DNA from: Planctomycetota bacterium
GTDB lineage: Bacteria > Planctomycetota > SZUA-567
Assembly (NCBI GenBank): GCA_031254915.1
Contig: JAIRTL010000107.1
Coordinates: forward strand, 1-57,238
Direction of reading: 5' to 3'
Length of the DNA stretch: 57,238 nt
Shown: in pieces, positions 32,516 to 43,657 of the stretch
How positions within the stretch are numbered: the first letter of the stretch is position 1
How the letters are laid out: each line of letters opens with the position of its first letter
The notes under the pieces: model-generated
Database searches by the model: none
The model's input: the letters and a program-made list of their open reading frames with translations, nothing else
Told to the model about the DNA's origin: nothing
Program-made: the position numbers and the translations under genes

Positions 32516-34039
32516 ATGGCGGAAAACGACGTCGTTTTGCGGTTTGAAGGCGCGTCCAAGCGCTTTCCGGGCGTGCTCGCGCTTTCGGACGTCGCCTTCG
32601 ACGTGCGGCGCGGGTCCGTTCACGCTCTGGTCGGGGAAAACGGCGCCGGCAAGTCGACGCTGATAAAAATTCTCACCGGAGTTCACAGGCAGTCCTCGGG
32701 CCGCGTGCTCTACAACGGCGCCGACCTGAATTTCAACAATCCGCACGAAGCGCTCCTCGCCGGCATCACCGCCATCTACCAGGAGCTCAACCTGGTTCCG
32801 ACCCTGACGGTGGCGGAAAACGTCTTCCTCGGCCATCCGCCGAAGGCGTCCGCCGGCACCGTCGACTGGCGCGCGATGCGCGTCATGGCCGGCGATCTGC
32901 TCAAATTCCTCGAGGTGGACATCGATCCGGGCGCGCTTGTCCGCACCCTCGGCGTCGCCAGGAAGCAAGTGGTGGAAATAGCCAAGGCGTTGTCCATGGA
33001 CGCGCGCGTCATCATCATGGACGAGCCCACCGCCGCCATCCCGAAAAAGGAAATCGACACGCTCTTCCGGATCATCCGGACCCTCAGGGAACGGGGCGTG
33101 ACCATCATATACATTTCGCACCATCTGGACGAGGTGTTCACCATCGCCGACGCCGTGACCGTCCTGCGCGACGGCAGGGTCGTCGACACCATGCCCACGG
33201 CGGAACTCGACGAGGCGGAACTGATCAGGCTCATGGTCGGCCGCGAACTGACCGAACAGTATCCCTACCACCCCGCCAAACCCGGCGCCGAGGCGCTCCG
33301 GGTCGAGGGGCTCGCCCGCAAGGGCGTGCTGAAGAACATCAGCTTCAGCCTGCGCGCCGGCGAGGTGGTCGGCGTTTCCGGCATGGTCGGTTCGGGGCGC
33401 ACGGAACTCCTGCGCGCGATTTACGGCGTCGATCCGGTGAGTTCCGGCTCCGTGTACGTGGGCGGCGCGGCGCGCCGCTTCGCCGCGCCGCGCGACGCGA
33501 TCGAGGCCGGCATCGCGCTTCTCCCCGAAGAGCGGAAAACCGGCGGTCTCGTGCTGCTGTTGTCGGTGATGGACAACATCGGCCTTCCGAGCCTGAAAAA
33601 GCTGTCGACGCGGGGCGTCATGCGGGACAAGGACCTGACCCGGACGTCGGAACGCATGCGCGACCTCATGAACATCAAGACGCCGTCCCTCAAACAGCGG
33701 GTGATGAACCTTTCCGGCGGCAACCAGCAGAAGGTGGTGCTGGGAAAATGGTTCGCCAGGGACCCGAAGGTGTACCTGTTCGACGAGCCGACGCGCGGCA
33801 TCGACGTCGGCGCGAAGGTGGAGATCTACAACCTCATGAACCGGCTGAAGGAGGAGGGGGCGGCGATTCTCATGGTGTCGTCCGAGTTGCCGGAGATCCT
33901 GGGGATGTCGGACCGGGTGCTGGTTATGCGCGAGGGCGAGATCGCCGGGGAGCTTGGCCGCGGCGAATTGTCGCAGGAGCGGGTGCTGAAGCTGGCCATC
34001 GGCGGCGAATCCATCGGGCGGAAGACGGCGGTCGACTGA
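32516..34039 (+). CDS. CUT2 sugar ABC importer ATPase (importer 3)
   Basis: The 507-residue tandem ATPase has GENGAGKSTLIKIL in the first half and IIMDEPTAAIPKKEID. The second half reads GMVGSGRTELLRAIYG, then LSGGNQQKVVLGKWF and LFDEPTRGIDVGAK. I take the ATG at 32516 (MAENDVVLRF). The longer open frame upstream reads through the intergenic region and lacks a ribosome site. Partners are the permease at 34097 and binding protein at 35183. It is a second complete importer inside the LacI-led operon. Confidence 0.93.
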   Translation: MAENDVVLRFEGASKRFPGVLALSDVAFDVRRGSVHALVGENGAGKSTLIKILTGVHRQSSGRVLYNGADLNFNNPHEALLAGITAIYQELNLVPTLTVAENVFLGHPPKASAGTVDWRAMRVMAGDLLKFLEVDIDPGALVRTLGVARKQVVEIAKALSMDARVIIMDEPTAAIPKKEIDTLFRIIRTLRERGVTIIYISHHLDEVFTIADAVTVLRDGRVVDTMPTAELDEAELIRLMVGRELTEQYPYHPAKPGAEALRVEGLARKGVLKNISFSLRAGEVVGVSGMVGSGRTELLRAIYGVDPVSSGSVYVGGAARRFAAPRDAIEAGIALLPEERKTGGLVLLLSVMDNIGLPSLKKLSTRGVMRDKDLTRTSERMRDLMNIKTPSLKQRVMNLSGGNQQKVVLGKWFARDPKVYLFDEPTRGIDVGAKVEIYNLMNRLKEEGAAILMVSSELPEILGMSDRVLVMREGEIAGELGRGELSQERVLKLAIGGESIGRKTAVD

Positions 34040-34096
34040 CTTGCCGGGGGCTTATGCATCGGATTGGCGCGGCAGTCTGGGATACGGGGAGCGATT

Positions 34097-35119
34097 ATGT
34101 CGGCTGAGCGGATGGAAAACGGGGGCGGCGGGGTTCTCAAGACGTTCGTCTGGTTCTGGAACAAGGCGGGGATTCTCGTCGTGTTCCTCCTGGTCTGCGC
34201 GATTCTCGCCGTCATGACGGGGGGGCTTTTCCTGCGGCCGGAAAACATCCTCAATATCGTCCGCCAAGTCTCGATCCACGGCGTGGTCGCGGTGGGGATG
34301 ACGATGGTCATCCTCTTCGGGCTGATCGATCTGTCCGTCGGGTCGATCATCGCCTTCTCCGGCATTCTCGCCGCCGCGCTCCAGGTGAAATGGATGAAGG
34401 GGCAGAACGAGCTGTGGATGTTCGCCGTCGCCGTTTTCGTCGCGCTGGCGGCGGGCGCGGCAGTCGGCTTCTTCAACGGCTTCGTGTCGACGAAGGCCAA
34501 AATCCACCCGTTCATCATCACCCTCGGGACGATGTCGATCTTCCGCGGGGTGACGCTGCTCATCGGCAACGCCAGGCCGATCACCGGCATGACCCCGTTA
34601 TTCCGGCGGATCGGAGCCGACGAGATCAAGTGGGACTGGCTGCCCTTCGTCATCCCGTATCCCGTGATCATCTTCCTGGTCTGCGTGGCGATCGCCCACT
34701 TCGTGCTCAGGAAGACCTCGTTCGGCCGTTCCATCTACGCCATCGGCGGCAATCCGGAGGCGGCGTATCTTTCCGGCATTATGGTGGACAGGGTCAAGAT
34801 CCTGACCTATACCATACTTGGCGTTCTCTCCAGCGTGTCGGGGCTGATTCTCACCTCGCGGCTGAACTCGGGGCAGATGACGGCCGGGCAGGGCTACGAG
34901 ATGGACATCATCACCGGCGTGGTCATCGGCGGCACCAGCATGCTCGGCGGCGAAGGCAGCGTTCTCGGAACGCTCCTGGGCGTCCTGCTCATCGGCGTCA
35001 TCCAGAACGGCATGAACCTCATGGGCGTGCAGCCCTATTGGCAAACCATCGTCAAAGGCGGCATCATCATCCTCGCCGTCCTCATGGACAGGTTGAAGCG
35101 CGCCTTCCAGACCGATTGA
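34097..35119 (+). CDS. CUT2 sugar ABC importer permease (importer 3)
   Basis: The 340-residue membrane protein starts at the ATG preceded by GGGGAGCG; an upstream TTG at 34064 is less likely. RbsC-type blocks are ILFGLIDLSVGSIIAFSGIL, AKIHPFIITLGTMSIFRGV, TSFGRSIYAIGGNPEAAYLS and IGGTSMLGGEGSVLGTLLG. About ten hydrophobic segments are visible. The amino-terminal segment of about 30 residues is longer than in the other permeases here. Confidence 0.92.
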   Translation: MSAERMENGGGGVLKTFVWFWNKAGILVVFLLVCAILAVMTGGLFLRPENILNIVRQVSIHGVVAVGMTMVILFGLIDLSVGSIIAFSGILAAALQVKWMKGQNELWMFAVAVFVALAAGAAVGFFNGFVSTKAKIHPFIITLGTMSIFRGVTLLIGNARPITGMTPLFRRIGADEIKWDWLPFVIPYPVIIFLVCVAIAHFVLRKTSFGRSIYAIGGNPEAAYLSGIMVDRVKILTYTILGVLSSVSGLILTSRLNSGQMTAGQGYEMDIITGVVIGGTSMLGGEGSVLGTLLGVLLIGVIQNGMNLMGVQPYWQTIVKGGIIILAVLMDRLKRAFQTD

Positions 35120-35182
35120 CACCGTATCGCCGGCGCGTCCGGCGTTTGTCCGAAGCGTGTCCCACTTTTAGGAGGAATGGTT

Positions 35183-36124
35183 ATGCGTAAGCTCATGGTT
35201 GCAGTGCTGGTGGTTGCGTGCCTGTTCGGCTCCATGGCCAGAGCCGCGGAAAACCGCGAATACGGCCTGTCCTTCCCGACGCTCGCCAACATCTTCTTCG
35301 CGACGCTGCAGGAAGCGGTCGAGAGGAAGGCGGAGGAACTGAACGTAAACATCGTCTCCCTCGAGGCGAACAACGAGGTTGCGCGCCAGATCTCCATCGT
35401 CGAGGACATGATCGTGCAGGGCAAGGCCGGCCTGCTCCTCGTCCCGATCGAGACGGACGCGGTCGTCCCCGCGGTTGAAAAGCTCAACGCCGCCGGCATT
35501 CCGGTCGTCACCGTCGACCGCCGCATCTCGCCCGAGTTCGGCGTCAAGGTTCTCGCCCACGTCGGCGCGGACAACGTCATCGGCGGCGAGAACGCCGCCA
35601 AGTTCATCGTCGACCGCCTCACCAAGCTCCACGGCGAACCCAAGGGCACGGTCATCGAACTCTACGGCTTCGTCGGCTCCGGCCCCGCCATCGACCGCTC
35701 GGAAGGCTTCCAGCGCATCATGAAGCAGTATCCGAACATCGAAGTCAAGACCCAGACCGCCCAGTTCATGCGCGACGAAGGCATGCGCGTCATGGAAGAC
35801 TTCATCGTGTCCACCCCGCGGATCGACGCCGTCTTCGGCGCCAACGACGAAATGGTCATGGGCGCGATCGAGGCGATGCAGGCTTCGGGCAAGTTCGACT
35901 TCTCGAAGTTGATCACGGTCGGCTTCGACGCCATCGACGACGCCCTCCAATCCATCCGCGACGGCGTCCTCACCGGCACCATCGAACAGTTCCCGGGCAA
36001 GCAGGCATCGCAGGGCTTCGAGGTTCTCTACTCATTCGTGGCGAAGGGCGACAAGCCCGCGTCCGAAGTCATCCTCATCGAGCCCCAGGTCGTCCACAAG
36101 GGCAACATCGACGAGCTCTACTAA
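35183..36124 (+). CDS. CUT2 sugar ABC importer substrate-binding protein (importer 3)
   Basis: The 313-residue periplasmic protein starts MRKLMVAVLVVACLF, with a signal peptide ending SMARA. I use the ATG at 35183, because the earlier ATG at 35177 is only one base from AGGAGG. The ligand strand is YGLSFPTLANIFFATLQEAV, then GIPVVTVDRRIS and TVGFDAIDDALQSIRDGV. It is nearest to ribose or autoinducer-2-type binding proteins in layout, but the sugar cannot be assigned. A large hairpin lies between it and the cupin gene. Confidence 0.92.
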   Translation: MRKLMVAVLVVACLFGSMARAAENREYGLSFPTLANIFFATLQEAVERKAEELNVNIVSLEANNEVARQISIVEDMIVQGKAGLLLVPIETDAVVPAVEKLNAAGIPVVTVDRRISPEFGVKVLAHVGADNVIGGENAAKFIVDRLTKLHGEPKGTVIELYGFVGSGPAIDRSEGFQRIMKQYPNIEVKTQTAQFMRDEGMRVMEDFIVSTPRIDAVFGANDEMVMGAIEAMQASGKFDFSKLITVGFDAIDDALQSIRDGVLTGTIEQFPGKQASQGFEVLYSFVAKGDKPASEVILIEPQVVHKGNIDELY

Positions 36125-36239
36125 CGCGTTTCGACCAATTTGGCGCGAAAGACCCGGCGTTTTGGAATGCGATGGGCAAGCCGGAATGCGCAATGGGATT
36201 GTCCATTCAACCTCGCAAAACGCCCCAACGGGCGAACAC

Positions 36240-36278
36240 CGCCGTCCCGCCGGGAATCCTTCCCCCGGCGGAACGGCG
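36240..36278 (+). terminator. 15-bp stem-loop between binding protein 3 and the cupin gene
   Basis: CGCCGTCCCGCCGGG pairs with CCCGGCGGAACGGCG with one mismatch, then TTTCG follows. It lies in a 289-base gap with no other recognisable element and may partially terminate the importer transcript. Confidence 0.5.
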
Positions 36279-36413
36279 TTTCGTCCCTTTCGACCCGCAA
36301 AAGCGACATGGGAAAGAAGGCGGTTTTGACGGTGAAGCGAAGGCTGCAAACGATGTTATGCGACGCAGCCGGGCGTATCGGCGGGCCGCGCATACCAATA
36401 AGGAGCAACGACA

Positions 36414-37619
36414 ATGGCTGATGTTGAAAAAATCAAGAAAGTGTTTCAGGAGAAGAAGGGGATTCTGCGCATGATCCCCAACTGGATGCCCAGGCCCTTC
36501 AACCGGCCCGGGCGGCGCATCCGGCTCCATCCGGACGACTACTACTGCCTCGGCACCAAGCGCGGCGCCATCACCGAGCGCTGGTTCTCGTCCATCACCC
36601 CGGCCCTCAACGGCCCCCTCGCGCCCCCGGACGAAGGCCTCTCCAAAGTCTCCTTCTCCGGAGCCTACGAGGACAACGCCTATTTCAAGGACGTCGTCGG
36701 CGCCCTCGGCGCCGACCTGATCGGCGACGAACTCTTCGGGAAGTACGGCACCTGGCCGATGTACTCGAAATTCTTCGACAACGAGATGCCGCTCTTCCAC
36801 CACCTCCATTTCTCGGACGCCGACGCGGCGAGGATCGGCAAGCTCGGCAAGCCGGAAGCCTACTACTTCCCGCCGCAGCTCAACAACCACCCTGGCGTCT
36901 TCCCGCACACCTACTTCGGCTATGACCCGGACGTAACCAGGGAGGAGGTCAAGAAGCGCCTCCTCATGTACGAGGCGGGCGACAACCGCATCACCGAGCT
37001 GTCCCGCGCCTACCGGCTTGAACTCGGCACCGGCTGGTACACCGCGCCCGGCGTCGTCCACGCGCCCGGCTCCTACCTCACCTACGAACCGCAGTGGAAC
37101 TCGGACGTCAACTCGATGCAGGAGAACATCGTCTGGGGCGAAGTGTATCCGAAGGAGTTCCTCGTCGGCAACCTGCCCCCGGACAGGCAGAACGACATCG
37201 AGGCGGCGATGGCCTTGATGGACTGGGAAGCGAACGTCGATCCGCGCTACCGGAAGAAATACTTCCTGCCGCCCCTCCCGATCGACGCCGGATCCAAGGA
37301 CTGGTCCGAAAAGTGGATCACCTACCGCAACCCGTATTTCGGCGCGAAGGAAACGACGATCGAGCCCGGCAAGACCGCGATCGTCAGGGACCAGGCCGCC
37401 TACGGCTGCATCATCATCCAGGGCCACGGCGAATTCGGCGGCTATGACGACGCCGAGTGCGCGGTGACGCTCCGCTACAACCAGCTCTCGGGCGACGAAT
37501 ACTTCGTCAGCGAAAAAGCCGCGAAGTCGGGCGTCAGGATCGTCAACCGCAGCAGACACGAGCCGATGGTCATTCTGCGCCACTTCGGCCCCAACGCCGG
37601 TCATCCGCTCGACAAGTGA
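36414..37619 (+). CDS. cupin protein, possibly sugar isomerase-like
   Basis: The 401-residue protein has no signal peptide. Its central region resembles cupin-type phosphomannose isomerases: the MPLFHHLHFSD metal-ligand-like segment, then ELGTGWYTAPGVVHAPGSYL and YEPQWNSDVN. I cannot name the substrate. It follows importer 3 by 289 bases and precedes a strong terminator, so it is the last gene of the LacI-led operon. By position it probably handles an imported sugar or its phosphate. A strong AAGGAGC ribosome site precedes the ATG. Confidence 0.6.
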   Translation: MADVEKIKKVFQEKKGILRMIPNWMPRPFNRPGRRIRLHPDDYYCLGTKRGAITERWFSSITPALNGPLAPPDEGLSKVSFSGAYEDNAYFKDVVGALGADLIGDELFGKYGTWPMYSKFFDNEMPLFHHLHFSDADAARIGKLGKPEAYYFPPQLNNHPGVFPHTYFGYDPDVTREEVKKRLLMYEAGDNRITELSRAYRLELGTGWYTAPGVVHAPGSYLTYEPQWNSDVNSMQENIVWGEVYPKEFLVGNLPPDRQNDIEAAMALMDWEANVDPRYRKKYFLPPLPIDAGSKDWSEKWITYRNPYFGAKETTIEPGKTAIVRDQAAYGCIIIQGHGEFGGYDDAECAVTLRYNQLSGDEYFVSEKAAKSGVRIVNRSRHEPMVILRHFGPNAGHPLDK

Positions 37620-37654
37620 CGCGTCGGCACGACGCGCCGAACCGCGGTTCCCCG

Positions 37655-37685
37655 GGGGAAGCCTTTTCGCAAGGCTTCCCCTTTT
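37655..37685 (+). terminator. strong intrinsic terminator after the cupin gene
   Basis: GGGGAAGCCTT pairs perfectly with AAGGCTTCCCC around TTCGC, followed by TTTTG. It ends the LacI-led operon. The remaining 440 bases to the next gene contain a possible -10 (TATAGT at 37915-37920) and nothing else I can support. Confidence 0.85.
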
Positions 37686-38126
37686 GCCTTCTCCCGCGTC
37701 GCCGTCGCGATATGGCGGCCGCGGATTCGCCGCCACTGCGCCGCGGCGGGATGCTCCGGGGGCGTCATGCCGCATTTTTCCCCGAAGGAATGGCGGAAGC
37801 GTCCATTTGCCCTGTGCCGCGACGCCCGGAGTTTTTCCATGCCGTCCGCGACCGGGCAAACCATTATTGTGCCGGATCCGCATTTTTATCTATGCCTGGA
37901 AACCGGATGTTGGGTATAGTACACGGCAAGACGCCCGGAACAGGCGAAAGAAACGCTTTCCGGAAAACCTGTCGATCGCGGGCGGGAAGAGACGCGGGCG
38001 CGGCATCGCCCTGTTCACGTCGTTGCGGCGTCCGGCAAAACGCCCCGGCCTTCCTTCGGGGGGCGCGCATTCCGAAGCCGGAAGGGAGAGGGGACCCGCG
38101 TCACGCGACTTCACGGGAGACGGGTC

Positions 38127-39620
<1,494 letters not shown>

Positions 39621-39682
39621 CCCGGACCGCCCCGGCGCCGTTCGCGTACAGAAAACGTCTTTTGGGTTGAAAGGCTTATTCC

Positions 39683-40720
39683 ATGGCAAACGAACCGCTT
39701 CCCGCCGGGACGGCGATGGACGACGAATCCGCCCGCCTGCTCAACGCCGACCTGCTGCAGAAATTCGCCGCCCTCGCCGGCCTGGTCGCATTGCTCGTCG
39801 TGTTTTCCCTCATCGCGAGGAATTTCTTCACGGTGGACAACCTCATCAACATCTGCCGCCAGACCACGACGATCGCGCTCGCCGGCATCGGCGTGACCTT
39901 CGTCATCATCACCGGCGGCATCGACCTGTCGATCGGGTCGGTGTTGGCGATGTCCGGCGTCGTCGCCGGAATGCTGGTGAAAGACTGGGAATGGAACGTC
40001 TATGTCGCGTTTTTCGCGGGCGCCCTCTCCGGCGTCTTCGTCGGCTTCCTCAACGGGGCGATGGTGAACTTCCTGCGCCTGCCGCCGTTCATCGCCACCC
40101 TCGGCATGATGATGATCGCGCGCGGCCTGGCGCTTCTGGTCACCAACGCCCGCTCCATCCCCGGCCTTCCGGAAAGCTTCGGCGACATCGGCAACGGGGC
40201 TCTCGGGACCACCTACAGGCTCAACGCCAGGGGGGTGGAGGTGATCGGCTTTCCGGGCATTCCCCACGCCGTCATCCTCATGGCCGTTCTTGCGGTCGTC
40301 TTCTATTATATTCTCTCGAGCACGAAGCTCGGCCGCTACATCTACGCCGTCGGCTCCAACGAGGAGGCGACCCGCCTCTCCGGCATCAACGTCGTGAAGG
40401 TGAAATTCTTCGCCTACATGATCTGCGGCGGCTTCGCCGCCCTCTCCGGCATCGTCACCATGTCCCGCCTCGTCACCGTGCAACCCACGGCCGGCGTCGC
40501 CTTCGAAATGGACGCGATCGCCTCCACCGTCATCGGCGGCACCAGCCTGATGGGCGGCGTCGGCGGCATCTCCGGGACGATCATCGGCGCCTTCATCATC
40601 GGCGTGCTGCGCAACGGTCTCAACATGTTCGGCGTCCAGGGCTTTGTCCAGCAGATCATTATCGGCGCCGTGATCATCCTCGCCGTGTCCGTCGACCAGT
40701 TCCGGAACCGGAAAAAGTGA
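39683..40720 (+). CDS. CUT2 sugar ABC importer permease (importer 4)
   Basis: The 345-residue RbsC-type membrane protein has ITGGIDLSIGSVLAMSGVV, LRLPPFIATLGMMMIARGLA, TKLGRYIYAVGSNEEATRLS and IGGTSLMGGVGGISGTIIG. About ten hydrophobic segments are visible. A short hydrophilic N-terminus (about 25 residues) precedes the first. It is part of importer 4 with the ATPase upstream and the binding protein downstream. Confidence 0.93.
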   Translation: MANEPLPAGTAMDDESARLLNADLLQKFAALAGLVALLVVFSLIARNFFTVDNLINICRQTTTIALAGIGVTFVIITGGIDLSIGSVLAMSGVVAGMLVKDWEWNVYVAFFAGALSGVFVGFLNGAMVNFLRLPPFIATLGMMMIARGLALLVTNARSIPGLPESFGDIGNGALGTTYRLNARGVEVIGFPGIPHAVILMAVLAVVFYYILSSTKLGRYIYAVGSNEEATRLSGINVVKVKFFAYMICGGFAALSGIVTMSRLVTVQPTAGVAFEMDAIASTVIGGTSLMGGVGGISGTIIGAFIIGVLRNGLNMFGVQGFVQQIIIGAVIILAVSVDQFRNRKK

Positions 40721-40797
40721 GGGAGCGCAGCGGCGAACCTCGAATCCCATTCAGCGCCGCGGTGTGGCGGCGAAGGCTTGAAATAAGGAGAATTGGC

Positions 40798-41760
40798 ATG
40801 CGTGGACTGAAAATGCTGTTCCTGGCGGCGCTCCTGATCGGCGTTGCCGGCGTTTCGGGCGTCAAGGCGGCGGACGAGATCGCCGTCATCGTCAAAACGC
40901 TCAACTCCAGCTTCTGGCAGCACGTCAACACCGGGTCGCTCGACGCCGAGGGCGAACTCAAGAAAGCCGGCAAGGACATCTTCATCAGCTTCAACGGGCC
41001 GGACGCGGAGACGAACATCGTCGAGCAGGTCAACATGGTCGAGAACGCGGTGAATCGCGGCATCGCGGCGCTTGTCCTCGCCCCCAGCGATCCGGACGCG
41101 CTTGTTCCGCCCGTCCGTCGCGCCAGGCAGGCCGGCATCCCCGTCATCATCATCGACTCCCTCATCAACGGCGACGACCTCTACGACTCCTTTCTCGCCA
41201 CCAACAACCTCGCCGCCGGCGAACTCTGCGCGGCGGAACTGATCAAGCGCGTCGGCGGTCCGGACGCCGGGGGCAAGATCGCGATCATGAGCTACATCGC
41301 CGGCGCCGGCTCCGAAATCGGCCGCGTCGGCGGCTTCCGCGACTACATCCAGAAGAATTCCAGACTCACCATCGTCAACACCTATTACTCCCAGGCCGAG
41401 ATGATCACCGCCCTCAACCAGACGACGGACGTCCTTTCCGCCAACCCCGACCTCATCGGCATCTTCGGCGCCAACGAGCCGACCGCCGTCGGCATGGGCC
41501 GCGCGATCAAGGAAAACGGCTGGGCGGGAAAGATCGCCGCCATCGGCTTCGACGGCGACCAGAACCTCCAGGGCTTCATCCGCGACGGCACGCTCCAGGG
41601 CATCGCCGTGCAGAGCCCCTACAACATGGGCTACCTCGGCGTCAAGGCCGCCATGGACGGGCTTGAAGGCAAAAAACTCGATAAGGAAATCGACACCGGC
41701 ATCATCTTCGTCACCAGGGACAACGTCGATTCCCGCGAAGCGCAGAACGTTCTGTACTAG
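40798..41760 (+). CDS. CUT2 sugar ABC importer substrate-binding protein (importer 4)
   Basis: The 320-residue periplasmic protein has a signal peptide (ending VKAAD). The first ligand strand is VIVKTLNSSFWQHVNTGSL, the NSFW pattern of ribose-type proteins, followed by GIPVIIIDSLINGD and AAIGFDGDQNLQGFIRDG. AAGGAG precedes the ATG. A strong terminator follows 39 bases after the stop, ending importer 4. Confidence 0.92.
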   Translation: MRGLKMLFLAALLIGVAGVSGVKAADEIAVIVKTLNSSFWQHVNTGSLDAEGELKKAGKDIFISFNGPDAETNIVEQVNMVENAVNRGIAALVLAPSDPDALVPPVRRARQAGIPVIIIDSLINGDDLYDSFLATNNLAAGELCAAELIKRVGGPDAGGKIAIMSYIAGAGSEIGRVGGFRDYIQKNSRLTIVNTYYSQAEMITALNQTTDVLSANPDLIGIFGANEPTAVGMGRAIKENGWAGKIAAIGFDGDQNLQGFIRDGTLQGIAVQSPYNMGYLGVKAAMDGLEGKKLDKEIDTGIIFVTRDNVDSREAQNVLY

Positions 41761-41798
41761 ATATCGATCAATCCGCTCCGGGGGAGCGCCCGGGGACG

Positions 41799-41829
41799 CG
41801 CCGGCCTTGAGAAAGGCCGGCGGTTTTTT
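41799..41829 (+). terminator. strong intrinsic terminator after importer 4
   Basis: CGCCGGCCTT pairs with AAGGCCGGCG around GAGA, followed by GTTTTTTC. It is a textbook Rho-independent terminator. Confidence 0.9.
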
Positions 41830-41839
41830 CACGCCGTCC

Positions 41840-41868
41840 TTGCATCGCCACCCCCGTATCGGTAGGAT
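41840..41868 (+). promoter_or_regulatory. probable promoter for the porin-like gene
   Basis: TTGCAT (41840-41845) and TAGGAT (41863-41868) are spaced by 17 bases, 11 bases beyond the importer 4 terminator and about 90 bases before the porin start. Confidence 0.5.
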
Positions 41869-41957
41869 TGTTTCCGAAGAAAGTTGAAGACATTCGTCCT
41901 TCGGCCGCAGGGGGCGGCCGTTCCGGGACGGTTTCCTCGGGGGAGGGGGCGGGAAGC

Positions 41958-43190
41958 ATGGGGAAAGTCGTCGGCCGATTGCCGCTGGGTGCCGTCGCGC
42001 TCACGGCGATTGCCGCCGTCGCCGTCGCGCGCGGCGGCGCGGCGGATGCGGTCGCGTTCACGTCGGCCGACGCCCTTTCCGTCCGGAAGAACGCGAACGT
42101 CGCGGTCGGCGGCGAACTGCACGCCGATTACGGCTATCGCCGCCCCGCGAAGACGGGAACCAAGGCTTCCTGGTCCCTGCAACGCGCCAATCTCAGGATT
42201 CGCGCCGACGTGCATCCCGCCGCATCGGTGTTTTTCAAGTTCGATTTGAGCGACGGGTCGGAGCCGTACCGCGAGGAGGACCGCATTTTCGAGGAGGCGC
42301 TCCTCGTTATGCATTCCGTCGCCGGGAGCGGCTTCGACGTGTTCGCCGGCAGGGGCAGGGCGCCGTACGGGCAGGACGTGACGCTGGGCATGCTGCAGAG
42401 CTACCACCATCGCGCCCACCGGGAAGATTCGTCCGAAGGGCGGATTTTCATCGTCGATCCGCGCGGCGACGAGGTCCCGGATCCCGCCGATCCGACAAAT
42501 CCGGCAAAGCGCCGGCGGTTGCCGCCGATGCGGCCGGGACAGATCGACCGCGCGGCATTGGCCGGCGCCGCCTACCAGTGGGGCGATCGCTGGCGGGTCG
42601 AGGCCGCCGTTTTCCAGCTCGGGGACGACGGCCGCAAGGCGCGGCTTGAGCGTTTCGGGGCGACCGACGCCGGTGTCGGCGCCGCGGCGCGCGTCTGGTG
42701 GCGGCCGGTCGAAGATCTGACGCTTCAGGCCTCCGTGACGGCGGCGCATTCTTCCGGCATGGGCGACGGCTCGCTTCGTCTCGATCTCGCCGACGGCGCG
42801 CGGGCGCGGGAAAACGCCTGGGCCGCGTCAGTCGGGTTTGATTGGCGAAGCGGCCCGTGGCGGGTGTTCGGCGAATATCAGCGCGGGTGGAACGCGAATT
42901 TCTCGACCGGCTACGGCGTGGACATCGCCCAGTTGGGGGCGCAGCGGGAAATCATGCCGGGGAAGCGGCTCGGCGGCATGGTCGAATGGCTGCGGCTGGA
43001 GGAAAAAGGTCTCGACAAGCGCGGGGACGCGTACTGGAAGGCGGTGATGAATTTCCGTTGGGATTTCTCGACGTCCGTATACATGATGTTCGAGTACGGA
43101 TGGGAAGCGGTCAGGAGGAAGAAACCGGAAGGGTATCCGGCCAAGGACAGGGGAACTTTTTTCGGCGTGCGGATCGGTATGTCGTACTGA
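41958..43190 (+). CDS. outer-membrane beta-barrel (porin-like) protein
   Basis: The 410-residue protein has a signal peptide (MGKVVGRLPLGAVALTAI then AAVAVARGGAADA). The mature part has repeated amphipathic strands ending in aromatic residues, and it finishes with GTFFGVRIGMSY, the aromatic end typical of proteins inserted by the BAM complex. LHADYGYRRP and LRIRADVHPAASVFFKFDL resemble phosphate-selective porin O/P-type proteins. The ATG at 41958 is preceded by GGGAGGGGGC; the longer frame from 41868 lacks a ribosome site. Next to the importer island it may pass sugars through the outer membrane, which is inference. Confidence 0.72.
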   Translation: MGKVVGRLPLGAVALTAIAAVAVARGGAADAVAFTSADALSVRKNANVAVGGELHADYGYRRPAKTGTKASWSLQRANLRIRADVHPAASVFFKFDLSDGSEPYREEDRIFEEALLVMHSVAGSGFDVFAGRGRAPYGQDVTLGMLQSYHHRAHREDSSEGRIFIVDPRGDEVPDPADPTNPAKRRRLPPMRPGQIDRAALAGAAYQWGDRWRVEAAVFQLGDDGRKARLERFGATDAGVGAAARVWWRPVEDLTLQASVTAAHSSGMGDGSLRLDLADGARARENAWAASVGFDWRSGPWRVFGEYQRGWNANFSTGYGVDIAQLGAQREIMPGKRLGGMVEWLRLEEKGLDKRGDAYWKAVMNFRWDFSTSVYMMFEYGWEAVRRKKPEGYPAKDRGTFFGVRIGMSY

Positions 43191-43389
43191 TCGCGGAGTC
43201 CGATAATCACTCCATCATGTGGATTCGTCTGTATTTAAGCAACATCCGAAAAAAACTTGAGACAAAATTTTCAAATCCGTGCGGGAAAGCGGTTTTTATA
43301 ACCTTGGGAAACATTGCGTGTTACGAAGCGGAGGGAATCGGCGGGGATTGAATCGGGTTTTTCGGCAAAAATATCGACACGGAATACAC

Positions 43390-43420
43390 TTGACTTTTTC
43401 CGCCGATAACAACATATTTA
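43390..43420 (+). promoter_or_regulatory. promoter candidate directly before repeat copy E
   Basis: TTGACT (43390-43395) is followed 18 bases on by ATATTT and by AT-rich sequence up to 43420, where repeat copy E begins. It would drive the DUF11 gene through the repeat. The -10 is imperfect. Confidence 0.45.
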
Positions 43421-43548
43421 TATTGTTCACGGACCGGAGTTGTGATTCCCTCGGCTGTGCGCGGCCATGGCATGGCCAAGGGAAACGGATGTGGAGCAAG
43501 GCAACCCCCTTTCCCCCGGTGTCACAATTTCGGGCCGCGCCCGATATG
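43421..43548 (+). repeat. dispersed intergenic repeat, copy E (near complete)
   Basis: It shows TTCACGGACCGGAGTTGTGA (left end), TGGCCAAGGGAAACGGATGT (middle) and GTCACAATTTCGGGCCGCGC (right end). The central GGCCAT-GGC-ATGGCC hairpin is perfect. It sits between the porin gene and the DUF11 gene. Confidence 0.85.
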
Positions 43549-43657
43549 GCTGTGGTTCGCTCGCAGTATGGGCGCGGGGTCGTTTGGGGAGATGGATTAT
43601 TGGGAGTATTCACGTTCCGCATTGTATAAGCGCAGGAGTTATTGGAGGAGGAAGAAC

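Noticed and set aside
37691-38126. Open frames of 70-150 codons in the gap between the cupin gene and importer 4
   Set aside because: They have no ribosome site, no domain and arginine/proline-rich composition. The gap is treated as non-coding apart from the terminator and a possible -10.
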